In this document: piece after piece, positions 33,733 to 42,287 of the stretch
Layout: every line of letters starts with the position of its first letter
Position numbering within the stretch: position 1 is the first letter of the stretch
Assembly (NCBI RefSeq): GCF_004365705.1
Contig: NZ_SOBN01000002.1
Location: 992,001-1,056,000, forward strand
Source of the DNA: Streptomyces sp. 846.5
Lineage (GTDB): Bacteria > Actinomycetota > Actinomycetes > Streptomycetales > Streptomycetaceae
Reading direction: 5' to 3'
DNA length: 64,000 nt
Made by a program: the position numbers and the translations under genes
The notes under the pieces: model-generated
What the model saw: only the letters and a program-made list of their open reading frames with translations
Told to the model about the DNA's origin: nothing
The model's database searches: none

Positions 33733-34401
33733 CTAGCGCTCGAAGAGCTTCCAGTGCCCCTCGGAGACGACCTCGACGGTACCGTCCACCACCGTGACGG
33801 CCGTGTCGTCGTCGATCGCGTACCCCGGCACCGGCACCCGCGCGGCCCACTTCTCGGCGTCGGCCATGGTGTTCTGCGGGCACATGTCGTTGTCCAGATG
33901 CGGGAAGACCGAGAAACCGACCATGCCCAGCGCGCTGTCGCCGCCGGCGGCCGGCTTCCAGCCCACGAACTCCTCGCCGACGTGCGGGGCCATCACCATG
34001 CTGCCGGCGCTCAGTCCCACATAGACCGTCTCGCTCAGCGACGGGAACAGCTCCGCCAGGCCGGACTCACGTATCCAGTGGTGCAGATACAGCACGTCGC
34101 CGCCGCACACCAGCAGGGCATCGGTCTCCCGGACCAAGGGGACCCAGCTCTCCTCGTCGATACTGGGCAGCGCGGTCAGTTCCAGCATTCCCACGGATTT
34201 CCATCCCAGCTCGACCAGGGGCGTGGACGTCTGCCCGGCGATCTGCTGCCACGTCGTGACCGCGGTCCCGGGCAGCATGCCGTACATCGCGGTGGGGATG
34301 CACAGGGCGGTGGACTCGGCGATGGGTTTGCCCAGCATGTCGACGAGGGCGTCACGGATGCTCCGGTTGCTGACGCCGCCGGAGGTGAGGAGAAGCTTCA
34401 T
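33733..34401 (-). CDS. Peptidase S51 (dipeptidase E-like) family protein
   Basis: 222 residues with the flavodoxin-like S51 fold. MKLLLTSGGVSNRSIRDAL at the start, LLVCGGDVLYLHHWI, the nucleophile motif VGLSAGSMVM (Ser) and VFPHLDND with the catalytic-region His. The family includes Asp-dipeptidase and cyanophycinase relatives. ATG 34401 is preceded by GGAAGG; upstream in-frame starts to 34422 lack a ribosome site. A strong palindrome lies 30 bases upstream. Confidence 0.88.
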   Translation of the reverse strand: MKLLLTSGGVSNRSIRDALVDMLGKPIAESTALCIPTAMYGMLPGTAVTTWQQIAGQTSTPLVELGWKSVGMLELTALPSIDEESWVPLVRETDALLVCGGDVLYLHHWIRESGLAELFPSLSETVYVGLSAGSMVMAPHVGEEFVGWKPAAGGDSALGMVGFSVFPHLDNDMCPQNTMADAEKWAARVPVPGYAIDDDTAVTVVDGTVEVVSEGHWKLFER

Positions 34402-34431
34402 CGCGCCTTCCTTGTCCATCACGGTGCACTG

Positions 34432-34450
34432 ACTCGTACGAGTGTACGAG
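34432..34450. promoter_or_regulatory. Palindromic operator candidate upstream of S51 peptidase gene
   Basis: ACTCGTACGAGT (34432-34443) is a perfect 12-bp palindrome followed immediately by a half-repeat (TGTACGAG, 34443-34450), making two direct 8-bp units (CGTACGAG, TGTACGAG). Position between two minus-strand genes and AT content higher than its surroundings suggest a TetR- or MarR-type site controlling the S51 gene. Confidence 0.55.
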
Positions 34451-34486
34451 CAACTGGCCGGCTGGGGCCGGGGGTTGCCTCCACGG

Positions 34487-34957
34487 TCAGCCGTTCATCG
34501 CCCGGTGAACTGCGTCCTCGGCCGTGGAGGCGAAGTCGATGCCGCCGATGGCATTGCCTTCGCTGTCGCTCAACCGCCACCCGTCCAGGCACACCACCGG
34601 GATGCCGCCACGGCGCTTGGCCAGCGCAATCTCGCTGAGCGTTCCCCATGACCCGCCGATGGCGATCACCGCATCGGCCGACCATACGAGCACTGCGTTG
34701 CGTGCCTCACCGAGGTTGGTGAAGACGACGGCTGACAGCTCGGGGGATGCGCCGGCGCGGTCGTCGTCCGGCCGGATGCCGATGACGAGACCCTCGCGGG
34801 AACGGACTCCCCGGGCCACCGCGGCCATGACTCCGACACCACCACCACAGAACACCACTGCACCTTCCTCAGCCAGGAGTTGGCCGACGCGGTAGGCGTT
34901 GGCTTCGTCCTGCTCGGTGCAGTCTCGGGGTCCGCAGACGGCAACCTGGTGCGGCAC
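34487..34957 (-). CDS. LOG/TIGR00725-family Rossmann-fold protein
   Basis: 156 residues. VAVCGPRDCTEQDEANAYRV, VVFCGGGVGVMAAVARGV and AIGGSWGTLSEIALAKRRG (PGGxGTxxE-like nucleotide/phosphoribohydrolase motif) place it in the TIGR00725 branch of the LOG superfamily. Possibly a nucleotide 5'-monophosphate phosphoribohydrolase, but branch members are mostly uncharacterised. GTG 34957 has GGAGGACGAGC directly upstream, which fixes the start. Confidence 0.88.
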   Translation of the reverse strand: MPHQVAVCGPRDCTEQDEANAYRVGQLLAEEGAVVFCGGGVGVMAAVARGVRSREGLVIGIRPDDDRAGASPELSAVVFTNLGEARNAVLVWSADAVIAIGGSWGTLSEIALAKRRGGIPVVCLDGWRLSDSEGNAIGGIDFASTAEDAVHRAMNG

Positions 34958-35013
34958 GCTCGTCCTCCTGGCTCGTCGGCGACTCGGGCAGTACAGCCCT
35001 ACAGCGGCAGAGG

Positions 35014-35205
35014 CTAGTCGGGGATCGGGAAGCCGGCGTTGTCCAGGTCGAGCGAGTCCGGGTCGGGGCCGCCGCGCACGCCTGTGTCCAGGGCGTCGAT
35101 CGAGGCCACTTCCTCCGGGGTCAGGGCGAAGTCGAAGACGTCGAAGTTCTCCGCGATGCGGTGGGCCTTGACGGACTTGGGAATCGCGGAGAACCCGTGC
35201 TCCAG
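35014..35205 (-). pseudogene. Aldo/keto reductase, C-terminal remnant
   Basis: HGFSAIPKSVKAHRIAENFD followed by FDFALTPEEVASIDALDTG and RGGPDPD is the NADPH-binding C-terminus of aldo/keto reductases. Sequence upstream of about 35205 has no similarity; the barrel with the Tyr/His/Lys/Asp tetrad is missing. The frame is open to 35433 through lower-GC unrelated sequence. Confidence 0.85.
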
Positions 35206-35479
35206 GTCACCGTCGCCGCCCAGGTCGTCGACACTTCGCCGAGGCGCGTTGGTCATCTCCTGATCCAATGTCACGAGACACAAGTCAATCCCGATGCACA
35301 CGGAGGACTGCACCAGTTCTCGGATGTGCACTTTGTTGTTCGCAACATGAACTTCCGTTCTACGAGTCATCGCAAACCAATGCCCTCCGATGAACAGGGA
35401 GTCCGCAATCAGCAGAAACACCCCCCATCTCAATGCAGTTCGGTGGAGAATGCTGAGAGTTCACAACTCGGGGGGCGGA

Positions 35480-36175
35480 ATGGGAGTCACGAGTACCGGA
35501 GCAGGCGGGGGCGGCGCCGGCAGCGGGGGCGGCGGCGGGCCGAGCAATGGAGTACTCGCCGCCATCGTGACTGCGGCAGGCGCAGTATTGGCGGCGATCG
35601 TCGCCGGGATCTTCGTACTCGTTTCCGGGGGCAGTGGGTCAACCACGACTCCCAGCCCACCTCATGGCTCGACTCCCGTCGCACTTGCTGACCCATGCCA
35701 TCTGACCGAACTGCCGGGCTGGTCACAACCGGCGATTCGCGAGACCGGCCCCAACGTGAAGACCGGCTCTCCGAAGCCGGTCGTGTATGCGACTGTTTCT
35801 CCGGATCAAAACCCACATACGAGCGTGCATGGGCAGATCAACGTCGAGATCCCCGAGGGACAGGTCCTGTTCCTGATCACACACCCCGACCCGAATAGTA
35901 GAGATACGTTCGGGAATCCAGGATCGAACCGGTACTACCCGGCTTTCCCGGTGACCCCCACTGCTGCCGGGTGCTGGGAGGATGATGACCATCCACTGGG
36001 ATACTCTGGATCTCGGGGAATCTCCGAGGATTACTATCTTGTCCTGGTTGCAAAGCAGCTGGCCGAGCAGTTCCAGGGGGACAAGAAGGCCAAGGGTTGG
36101 GACGGATACTCCAGCAAGGTGTGGAATACGTTCGACAGGACAGTCGTCATCAGCTTCGTGGTGCCCACCGGATAG
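35480..36175 (+). CDS. Membrane-anchored extracytoplasmic protein of unknown function
   Basis: 231 residues: a Gly-rich N-terminus, one helix (VLAAIVTAAGAVLAAIVAGI), a Ser/Pro linker, then about 150 residues outside the membrane with two cysteines (DPCHLTELPGW, AAGCWEDDDHPLG) that could form a disulfide. INVEIPEGQVLFLITHPDPN suggests a beta domain. ATG 35480 follows GGGGGCGGA. Codon use is visibly less GC-biased than its neighbours, hinting at transfer. Not recognised. Confidence 0.72.
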   Translation: MGVTSTGAGGGGAGSGGGGGPSNGVLAAIVTAAGAVLAAIVAGIFVLVSGGSGSTTTPSPPHGSTPVALADPCHLTELPGWSQPAIRETGPNVKTGSPKPVVYATVSPDQNPHTSVHGQINVEIPEGQVLFLITHPDPNSRDTFGNPGSNRYYPAFPVTPTAAGCWEDDDHPLGYSGSRGISEDYYLVLVAKQLAEQFQGDKKAKGWDGYSSKVWNTFDRTVVISFVVPTG

Positions 36176-36277
36176 CGCCCAGCCAGGTGGCGATGGAGTC
36201 GTCCCGTTTCCCGACCTCGCTGCGCCAGGTTCACTGGGAGAGCGCACTTCCCGCGCCGGGAGCAGGGGGGCAAGCCG

Positions 36278-38209
36278 TTGAGCACCGACACCACGACGAG
36301 CGGAAGCAAGGACAGCGGGGCACCGGACGACACCCGAGCCGAGGAACTGCGCTGGTCCTATGCCGGGAGCGACAGCGACGAGGTTCCCGACCACATCAAC
36401 GCCGCCGGCATGCGCAGGCGGCTGCCCCGCCTCGTGCGGCACTCCTTCACGCTGGCCTGGCAGATCGACCGCCGCGCCACCACGGTCCTGATCGTGTGTC
36501 AGGTCCTGTCTGGCCTGCTGTCCGCACTCGGGCTGTTCGTCACCACGCAGGCCCTGCAGAGCGTTCTCGCCGCAGCCGCAGCTCCGTCCCGGCTGGACCG
36601 GGCACTGCCGTCCGTGATCGTTCTGGCTGCGTCCGCCGGGTTACGGGCCCTGCTGGGCATCGTCATCCAGGCCCTTTCCCAGCGTCTGTCCCCGCGCATG
36701 CAGCGGGAGGTCGGCGAACGCCTGCTCGCGGCCGGCACCCGCACGGAGATGGCCACCTACGACAGACCCGGCTTCGCCGACCAGTACGACCAGGCCGAAC
36801 GCGGAGTGGAGTACGCCCAGGTCGCCGTCGGCCAGACCCAGAACCTCATCTCCTCCGCAGCCACGCTGGTCTCCGCCTCCGTGGTCATCGGCGCGCTGTA
36901 CCCGTTGCTGCTTCCCCTGCTCGTCCTGGTCGCGCTGCCCCAGGCAGCCGCGTCTCTCCGGGCCGAGCGCGTCACCTACACCGCCACCGTCGCCACCTTT
37001 CGCGACCGGCGTGTGCTCTACCTGCTGCGCTGGTTCATGGTCGCCAAGGAGCAGGCCGACCAGATCCGGACCGACACCATGGCCCCCGTCCTGCTGGGCC
37101 ACTACCGCGCGGCCGGGAAGCGGGTCGAGCGCACCGCCAACCGTGCCGTCGCCCAGCGTGCCAGGATCACCCTGACCGGTGCCCTCGCCACCGGCATGGC
37201 CTCCGCTCTGCTGTGGGCTGTGCTGTGGCTGCTGCTGGACACCGGGCGCATCAGCACTGCCGTCGCCGGAACCGCGGTCTTCGCCCTCCGCAGCGCCTTC
37301 AGCGGACTGCAGGGCATCGTCGGCTTCGGCAGCGACCTGCTGCGCACCGGCTACTACCTGGACGACGCCGACCGGTTCGTCCAGGAAGCGCAGCGGGAGC
37401 GGATCGACGCCGTTCGTGGCACCGTCCTACCCGCCCGCCCCCAGGCCATCGTGCTGCGGGACGTCACCTTCTGCTACCCCGGCTCGAATGAGCCCACGCT
37501 GCACGGAATCGACTTCCAGGTCCGACGCGGCGAGGTGGTCGCGGTGATCGGCGAGAACGGCTGCGGCAAGACCACGCTCATGAAGCTCCTGTGCGGCCTC
37601 AACCTGCCCACCTCGGGCACGGTCACCTGGGACGACGTGCCGGTCCAGGATCTGGATCCCGACGCGATGTGGCGCCTGACCAGCGTGGTCCCCCAGGAGT
37701 TCGCCCGCTGGCCGCTGACCTGCCGCGACAACATCACCCTGGGCCAGCCCGGACCGGAGGGCGACGCAGCCGTACACCGGGCCGCAGCGGCCAGCGGCGC
37801 TGACGACGTGATCACCTCGCTGCGCTCGGGCCTGGACACCCTGCTCGCTCGTGAGATCTGGGGCGGTCAGGCCCTGTCGAGCGGCCAGTTCCAGCGCCTC
37901 GCCGTTGCACGGGCGATGCACCGCGACGGCGGCCTGCTGGTCATGGACGAGCCCACCAGCGACCTGGACACCCGTGCCGAGCACCGGATCTTCACCGGTC
38001 TGCGGGACATCGCCCGGGATCGCGCCGTGGTTCTGGTCACCCACAACCTCGGCAACACCGCCGTCGCTGACCGCATCGTCTGCATGGACAAGGGCCGCAT
38101 CGTCCAGCAGGGCACGTTCGCCGAACTCGTCCAAGCCGACGGGCCCTTCCGCTCGATGTGGCTGCTCCGAGCCGACCGTGGGATCCCCGGGCCACGGCCC
38201 CAGGGTTGA
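36278..38209 (+). CDS. ABC exporter, fused permease-ATPase
   Basis: 643 residues. Six-helix exporter domain (about 60-345) then an ATPase domain with Walker A GENGCGKTT, signature ALSSGQFQR, Walker B LLVMDEPTSDLD and H-loop VTHNLGN. Homodimerises, or pairs with a half-transporter not seen here. It resembles exporters found beside peptide or lantipeptide genes, but I find no precursor or modification gene. The start is a TTG at 36278 behind GGGGGG; ATG alternatives lie 44 residues in. Confidence 0.88.
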   Translation: MSTDTTTSGSKDSGAPDDTRAEELRWSYAGSDSDEVPDHINAAGMRRRLPRLVRHSFTLAWQIDRRATTVLIVCQVLSGLLSALGLFVTTQALQSVLAAAAAPSRLDRALPSVIVLAASAGLRALLGIVIQALSQRLSPRMQREVGERLLAAGTRTEMATYDRPGFADQYDQAERGVEYAQVAVGQTQNLISSAATLVSASVVIGALYPLLLPLLVLVALPQAAASLRAERVTYTATVATFRDRRVLYLLRWFMVAKEQADQIRTDTMAPVLLGHYRAAGKRVERTANRAVAQRARITLTGALATGMASALLWAVLWLLLDTGRISTAVAGTAVFALRSAFSGLQGIVGFGSDLLRTGYYLDDADRFVQEAQRERIDAVRGTVLPARPQAIVLRDVTFCYPGSNEPTLHGIDFQVRRGEVVAVIGENGCGKTTLMKLLCGLNLPTSGTVTWDDVPVQDLDPDAMWRLTSVVPQEFARWPLTCRDNITLGQPGPEGDAAVHRAAAASGADDVITSLRSGLDTLLAREIWGGQALSSGQFQRLAVARAMHRDGGLLVMDEPTSDLDTRAEHRIFTGLRDIARDRAVVLVTHNLGNTAVADRIVCMDKGRIVQQGTFAELVQADGPFRSMWLLRADRGIPGPRPQG

Positions 38210-38228
38210 CCGATTGTCAGTAGACGTT

Positions 38229-38280
38229 CTCTCGCGGCGGGTTACGCTGATCACCGGCGATCACGACACCACCGCGAGAG
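38229..38280. promoter_or_regulatory. Long-spaced 9-bp inverted repeat upstream of methyltransferase
   Basis: CTCTCGCGG (38229-38237) and CCGCGAGAG (38272-38280) are perfect complements 34 bases apart, between the exporter stop and the DUF574 start. Could be an operator pair or a stem-loop in the leader. Weak evidence. Confidence 0.35.
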
Positions 38281-38294
38281 GAAGTCCGGCCCCC

Positions 38295-39131
38295 GTGACT
38301 GAGAAGTGGATGACCGAAGTCGGCGAGGACTTCACGGAGCCGACCAACCTCCACCCCGAGGTGCCGCACCCGGCGCGTGTCTACGACTTCTTGCTCGGCG
38401 GCAAGGATCATTTCCCGTCCGACCGCGAGGCCGGCGAGGCGATCCTGGCCATGGGCGAGGGCGGTCGCACCGCAGTGCGCGCCAACCGGGCTTTCCTCCA
38501 ACGCGCCGTGCGCACGCTCGCGGAACTCGGAATCGACCAGTTCCTCGACATCGGCACCGGCATCCCCACCGCAGGCAACACCCACGAGATCGCCCAGAAG
38601 GCCAACACCGACGCCCGGGTCGTGTACGTCGACAACGACCCGATCGTGCTGACCCATGCCCGCGCGCTCATGTCCGGACCAGGACACGGCACCACCCGGG
38701 TCCTGCAGGCCGACCTGCGCGAGCCCGAGAAGATCCTCGGCGCACCGGAGGTGACCGAGACTCTCGACTTCACCCGCCCCGTCGCCCTGCTCCTGGTCGC
38801 GGTCCTGCACTTCCTCAAGGACGGCGAGCAACCGGGCGAGATCGTGGCCAAGCTCATCGACGTGCTGCCCTCCGGCAGTTACCTCGTCCTCAGCCACGTC
38901 ACCGGCGAGGTACTGACGGACGACGAGGTGGCCGGCGTCGGTGTGGCCTACAGCAAGGTCCCCACCGGGATGAACCTGCGCACACGCGAGCAGGTGTCCC
39001 AATTCCTGGCCGGGCTGGACCTGCTGGAACCCGGCCTCGTACTCTGCCCGTTCTGGCGCCCCGAGGGAGGCGAACCCGCACCCGACGGCGACCGCGTCAG
39101 CATCCTCGCCGCCGTCGGCAAGAAATCCTGA
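38295..39131 (+). CDS. DUF574 SAM-dependent methyltransferase
   Basis: 278 residues of the actinobacteria-specific Methyltransf_19 group: HPARVYDFLLGGKDHFPSDR, FLDIGTGIPTAGNTHEIA (motif I), VVYVDNDPIVLTHARAL and LLLVAVLHFLKDGEQP. Many copies occur per Streptomyces genome, their substrates mostly unknown. Start GTG 38295 or ATG 38310. It is 85 bases after the exporter on the same strand and followed by a strong terminator. Confidence 0.92.
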   Translation: MTEKWMTEVGEDFTEPTNLHPEVPHPARVYDFLLGGKDHFPSDREAGEAILAMGEGGRTAVRANRAFLQRAVRTLAELGIDQFLDIGTGIPTAGNTHEIAQKANTDARVVYVDNDPIVLTHARALMSGPGHGTTRVLQADLREPEKILGAPEVTETLDFTRPVALLLVAVLHFLKDGEQPGEIVAKLIDVLPSGSYLVLSHVTGEVLTDDEVAGVGVAYSKVPTGMNLRTREQVSQFLAGLDLLEPGLVLCPFWRPEGGEPAPDGDRVSILAAVGKKS

Positions 39132-39170
39132 GCCCGCCACACAAAGCGACATCCATGGTCTACCCGGCAC

Positions 39171-39203
39171 GGCGGGCCCCGGGATCCGATCCCGGGGCCC
39201 GCC
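39171..39203. terminator. Bidirectional stem-loop terminator
   Basis: A perfect 15-bp stem (GGCGGGCCCCGGGAT and its complement) with loop CCG lies between the convergent ends of the methyltransferase gene (39131) and the GH64 gene (39213). No T-run follows, as is usual in Streptomyces. Confidence 0.88.
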
Positions 39204-39212
39204 CGCAGGAGG

Positions 39213-40415
39213 TCAGTTGAACGGGTCGAGGGTGATGTAGGCCTGTTGCGGGTTGCTGTCGTTGACCAGGGACTCGAAGTTGCCGACGTCGTCGAAGGCG
39301 AAGGCGTAGGCCTTGCCGTCGACCATCTGGGCGTGGATCTTGCGGGCGTACTGGTTGCTGACCACGTCCTGGTAGAAGTCCGCCGCGTTGGTGTCCGGCT
39401 GGTTGGAGTCGGTCAGCAGCGTGGCCCTGTTGTAGCCGGCGCACAGGGTGCGCGAGATGGGGCCGCGGACCAGGTCGTTGGGGGCGTCCAGCAGTTTGTA
39501 GCAGCCGAAGATGCTGTCGGAGTCGGGCTTCTGGAAGCTGGTGACGACCGCGCCGGAGCTGTTGGTGAAGCTCATGACGTTGCCCGAGACCCTGCCGTAG
39601 TACTTGGTGTTCGGCTGGTCGGCGAACGGCGTCACGGTCAGGGTGGAGCTGGCGTACTTCGTCCAGACGCGGTTGACGTAGTCGTTCATCACGGTGGCGG
39701 GCAGGGCGCCGTTCTCGATGCCGTGGCCGGGCGCCAGGGCGCGCAGGACGGTGCCGTCGGAGCGAGTCTGGATCAGGTTGCCCCAGCCGCCGGGCTGGCC
39801 GCGCAGGGCGTTGAAGAAGCCGGTGTAGCCGCCCGACTTGAGGTGTCCGGTGCTCTTGGTCGTCCCGTCGGGGAGTTTGACGCCGACCGCGTAGGGGGCG
39901 GAGAACATGTCGACCTGGGTGCTGTTGATCCACAGACCGGACGGGTTGAGGGTGTACTCGGTCCAGTTGAACAGGATGTTCTCGTTGGGGTCGCTCGGGT
40001 TCTGTACCGCGGGCTGGACCAGCCCGCCGGTGGTGAGCTTGAAGACGAGCTTCTGCCCGTAGGAGAAGTACACCCGGCCCGAGAACTGGGGCATCCGCAG
40101 GGTCAGCGAACTGCCGTTGGCCGGTCCGGCGATCGACGCGTCAGGGGCGGCGATCGGCGGCTGCGCGCCGGCGGGCCAGGCGTGGAAGGTGCCGTTGGCG
40201 TCGGCCCAGCCCTGCTGGCCGGTGCTGAGCAGGGTGCCGATGTCGTAGATGTAGACCTGGTCGCTGCGACCGGAGTGGTTGGTGAACGTCAGCGGGATGG
40301 TGGTGGGGACCGCGGCGTCCGCGCTGGAGCCCACCCCCGCCGCTACCAGTCCCCCGGCGACCAGCGCTCCCGCGACGGCCGGGATGAGTACCTTCTTCTT
40401 TCGCCTGGCGTGCAT
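39213..40415 (-). CDS. Secreted GH64 beta-1,3-glucanase
   Basis: 400 residues. A Sec signal peptide (RRKKKVLIPAVAGALVAGG, cleavage near ADAAVP) precedes a GH64 domain: IPLTFTNHSGRSDQVYIYDI, MPQFSGRVYFSYGQKLVFKL, NWTEYTLNPSGLWINSTQVD and FDDVGNFESLV are typical of laminaripentaose-producing glucanases. The acid/base region containing NSTQVDMFSAPYAV is intact. Would degrade fungal or plant beta-1,3-glucan outside the cell. Promoter and a LacI-type operator lie just upstream. Confidence 0.93.
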   Translation of the reverse strand: MHARRKKKVLIPAVAGALVAGGLVAAGVGSSADAAVPTTIPLTFTNHSGRSDQVYIYDIGTLLSTGQQGWADANGTFHAWPAGAQPPIAAPDASIAGPANGSSLTLRMPQFSGRVYFSYGQKLVFKLTTGGLVQPAVQNPSDPNENILFNWTEYTLNPSGLWINSTQVDMFSAPYAVGVKLPDGTTKSTGHLKSGGYTGFFNALRGQPGGWGNLIQTRSDGTVLRALAPGHGIENGALPATVMNDYVNRVWTKYASSTLTVTPFADQPNTKYYGRVSGNVMSFTNSSGAVVTSFQKPDSDSIFGCYKLLDAPNDLVRGPISRTLCAGYNRATLLTDSNQPDTNAADFYQDVVSNQYARKIHAQMVDGKAYAFAFDDVGNFESLVNDSNPQQAYITLDPFN

Positions 40416-40482
40416 CTGCGTCCTCCTGTGGGGGTGAGGGACATAGGGATTTCAGCCTGTTTGGGTGCCTTGAGGCGATTCT

Positions 40483-40496
40483 TGAGAGCGCTCTCA
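40483..40496. promoter_or_regulatory. CebR/LacI-type operator upstream of GH64
   Basis: TGAGAGCGCTCTCA is a perfect 14-bp palindrome differing from the CebR box TGGGAGCGCTCCCA by one symmetric change. It directly follows the -10 element of the predicted promoter, so a bound LacI-family repressor would block transcription until glucan oligosaccharides are present. Confidence 0.85.
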
Positions 40497-40524
40497 GAAT
40501 CAGCCAATGGACTGGACCTGTCAA
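40496..40524 (-). promoter_or_regulatory. Sigma70-type promoter of GH64 gene
   Basis: On the minus strand, TTGACA (40524-40519), 17 bases, GATTCT (40501-40496). The operator palindrome begins at the end of the -10 hexamer. Start codon about 80 bases downstream. Confidence 0.65.
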
Positions 40525-40600
40525 TGAATCTGCACAACTATCCTGACGGGAGACGGTCAGTGACGGGCTGTCACGGACTTCGTCGCCATCGTCGCCTTCG

Positions 40601-42055
40601 TCACTGCGTCGCGAAGGCCTGGTTGCTGCCGACCGCGGAGGACTTGCAGGTCCACTGCTCGAACTGGGTGTTCGCGCTGGTGGAGTTGCCGGTCATGTCC
40701 AGGCACAGGCCGCTCTTCTGGTTCTTGAACTGCCAGGTGCCGTCCGAGAGGGCGATCGGCTGCCACAGGCTGTTGGCCGTGCCGTTCTGCGTGTACTGGA
40801 TCACCGACGCGCCTGCGGCGGTCGAGGCGCCGAACACCGCGATGTCCGCGCCGCTGTTCTGGTTCTGCAGTTCGCCGTAGCCGCCGGAGACCGGGTTGAA
40901 CTGGAACTCCTGGTTCGCCTGGCCGCTGGTCTTGCAGGTCCACTGGTCGATCGCCGCGCCGTTGCTCACACTGGCTCCGGCCACGTCCGCGCACAGCTTG
41001 CTGCTCTGCACGACCAGTTGGTGATAGCCGGTCGGGTAGCTCCCACTGCTGGTGGAGCCGCCCGCGAAGGGCTCGAACGCGGAGGTGAAGGCGCCGGTGC
41101 TCTGGCTGACACCGCTGCAGATCGACGACGCCGTCGTCGATCCGACACACCCGCCGTTGTCACGGCCCTCCGACCAGAACGAGAGCTCCGCGATGCCTTC
41201 GGCCGCCGCGTGGGACTCCACCAGGGAGGCGTCGGACAGGGTGAAGACCTCACCCGCGCTGTCGTTCTGACCGATCATCGGGGTCATGCCCAGCATCGCG
41301 TAGCCCTGGGCGAGGCTCTTGCCGTAGGTCGAGGCAACCTGACTGGCGTCCGCGTCGAGCGCCTGGTTGGCGGCGGTGCCCATCTCGGTGCCGGAGGTAC
41401 CGTAGTCCATCGCCATCACGTTGACGACGTTGGGCGTGAACCCGGCGCTCTTGCCGCTGCTGAGCACGTACTGGCCGTCCGAGCTGAGTCCGCTGGGGAA
41501 GGTCGGAAGCGTGTACGAGATCGACAGCGAGCGTCCGGCCCCGGCCGCCCAGGAACGCACCAGCGCCAGCGCCTGGTTGGTGCGGTCGACGTCGGTGTGG
41601 TTGCTCAACGCGACCGCCTCGATGTCGAAGTCGATGTGCGTGAGGTTGAACGTGGTCACCACGTTCTCCATCTGCGTGGCCGCGGCGGCCGCCGACGAAC
41701 AGGTGTTGCCCAGGTCGGTGCCGCCGTTGTCGGTGGTCCAGCCGCCGAAGGAGACCGACACGTCGCCGCCAGCGGCACGCAGGTTGGCGATCTGCGTCTG
41801 CCAGCCGGCGGTGTTGTACATCGACCAGCTGCAGTTCGCGCCGTCGACGAACGCCAGGGTGAAGAACTTGTCACCGGTACTGCTCGCGACGCTCGTCAGC
41901 GTGGTGTTGCTCAGTCCGGCGTCCACGTAGGGCGCCACGACGTGCACGGGCCAGGCGGTGGCCGCGGAGGCCGGAGCGGCGACGGTGAGACCGATGCCGG
42001 CCGCGCCGAGCGCGAGCGCGGCGGAACAGGAGATCGAACGGGCAGCTTGGGGCAT
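40601..42055 (-). CDS. Secreted GH18 chitinase with C-terminal ricin-type (CBM13) domain
   Basis: 484 residues. A signal peptide ends near ASAAT. The GH18 barrel contains VSVSFGGWTTDNGG and the catalytic motif THIDFDIEAVAL (DxxDxDxE variant with Glu acid). VMAMDYGTSG and AELSFWSEGRDN also match chitinases of the ChiC/ChiD-like branch. A CBM13 ricin B-type domain (about 360-484) has QW/QxW repeats such as AAIDQWTCKTSGQANQEF. Start chosen at ATG 42055 (MPQAARS). A DasR-like site overlaps the promoter, as expected for chitinase genes. Confidence 0.93.
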   Translation of the reverse strand: MPQAARSISCSAALALGAAGIGLTVAAPASAATAWPVHVVAPYVDAGLSNTTLTSVASSTGDKFFTLAFVDGANCSWSMYNTAGWQTQIANLRAAGGDVSVSFGGWTTDNGGTDLGNTCSSAAAAATQMENVVTTFNLTHIDFDIEAVALSNHTDVDRTNQALALVRSWAAGAGRSLSISYTLPTFPSGLSSDGQYVLSSGKSAGFTPNVVNVMAMDYGTSGTEMGTAANQALDADASQVASTYGKSLAQGYAMLGMTPMIGQNDSAGEVFTLSDASLVESHAAAEGIAELSFWSEGRDNGGCVGSTTASSICSGVSQSTGAFTSAFEPFAGGSTSSGSYPTGYHQLVVQSSKLCADVAGASVSNGAAIDQWTCKTSGQANQEFQFNPVSGGYGELQNQNSGADIAVFGASTAAGASVIQYTQNGTANSLWQPIALSDGTWQFKNQKSGLCLDMTGNSTSANTQFEQWTCKSSAVGSNQAFATQ

Positions 42056-42144
42056 GTGGGATCGCCTTCTGTGGGGGGCTGCTGTCGGGAACCCGGGCCC
42101 GGCGCACCGTGGTGCTGCGCCGGCCCGGTCCCGCATGGGGTCCC

Positions 42145-42174
42145 AGAATTGGGCTACACCAATCAAGGCGTCAA
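42145..42174 (-). promoter_or_regulatory. Promoter of GH18 chitinase gene
   Basis: On the minus strand, TTGACG (42174-42169), 18 bases, AATTCT (42150-42145). The dre-like element overlaps the -35 hexamer. Confidence 0.5.
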
Positions 42175-42188
42175 TGGTCTAGACCGAT
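42173..42188. promoter_or_regulatory. DasR-responsive element (dre)-like site
   Basis: AATGGTCTAGACCGAT matches the dre consensus ACTGGTCTAGACCAGT at 13 of 16 positions, including the whole 10-bp core palindrome GGTCTAGACC. DasR is the GntR-type, glucosamine-6-phosphate-responsive regulator of chitin genes in streptomycetes. Confidence 0.85.
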
Positions 42189-42287
42189 ATTTTACGATCA
42201 ATCAGGTCACCGCTGACAGATGCCCCGAACATGCCGGATACCGTCCCGATTTTGCGCAATCCCGTCACCCGACGCCGCGCCGGACGG

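Noticed and set aside
36278..39131. Lantipeptide or other RiPP cluster around the ABC exporter
   Set aside because: No precursor peptide, cyclase or modification enzyme is present within several kilobases; the adjacent methyltransferase is a common DUF574 type.
38306..39220. Alternative reading frame over the DUF574 gene
   Set aside because: Shadow frame, extremely Arg/Pro-rich, reading through the terminator stem.
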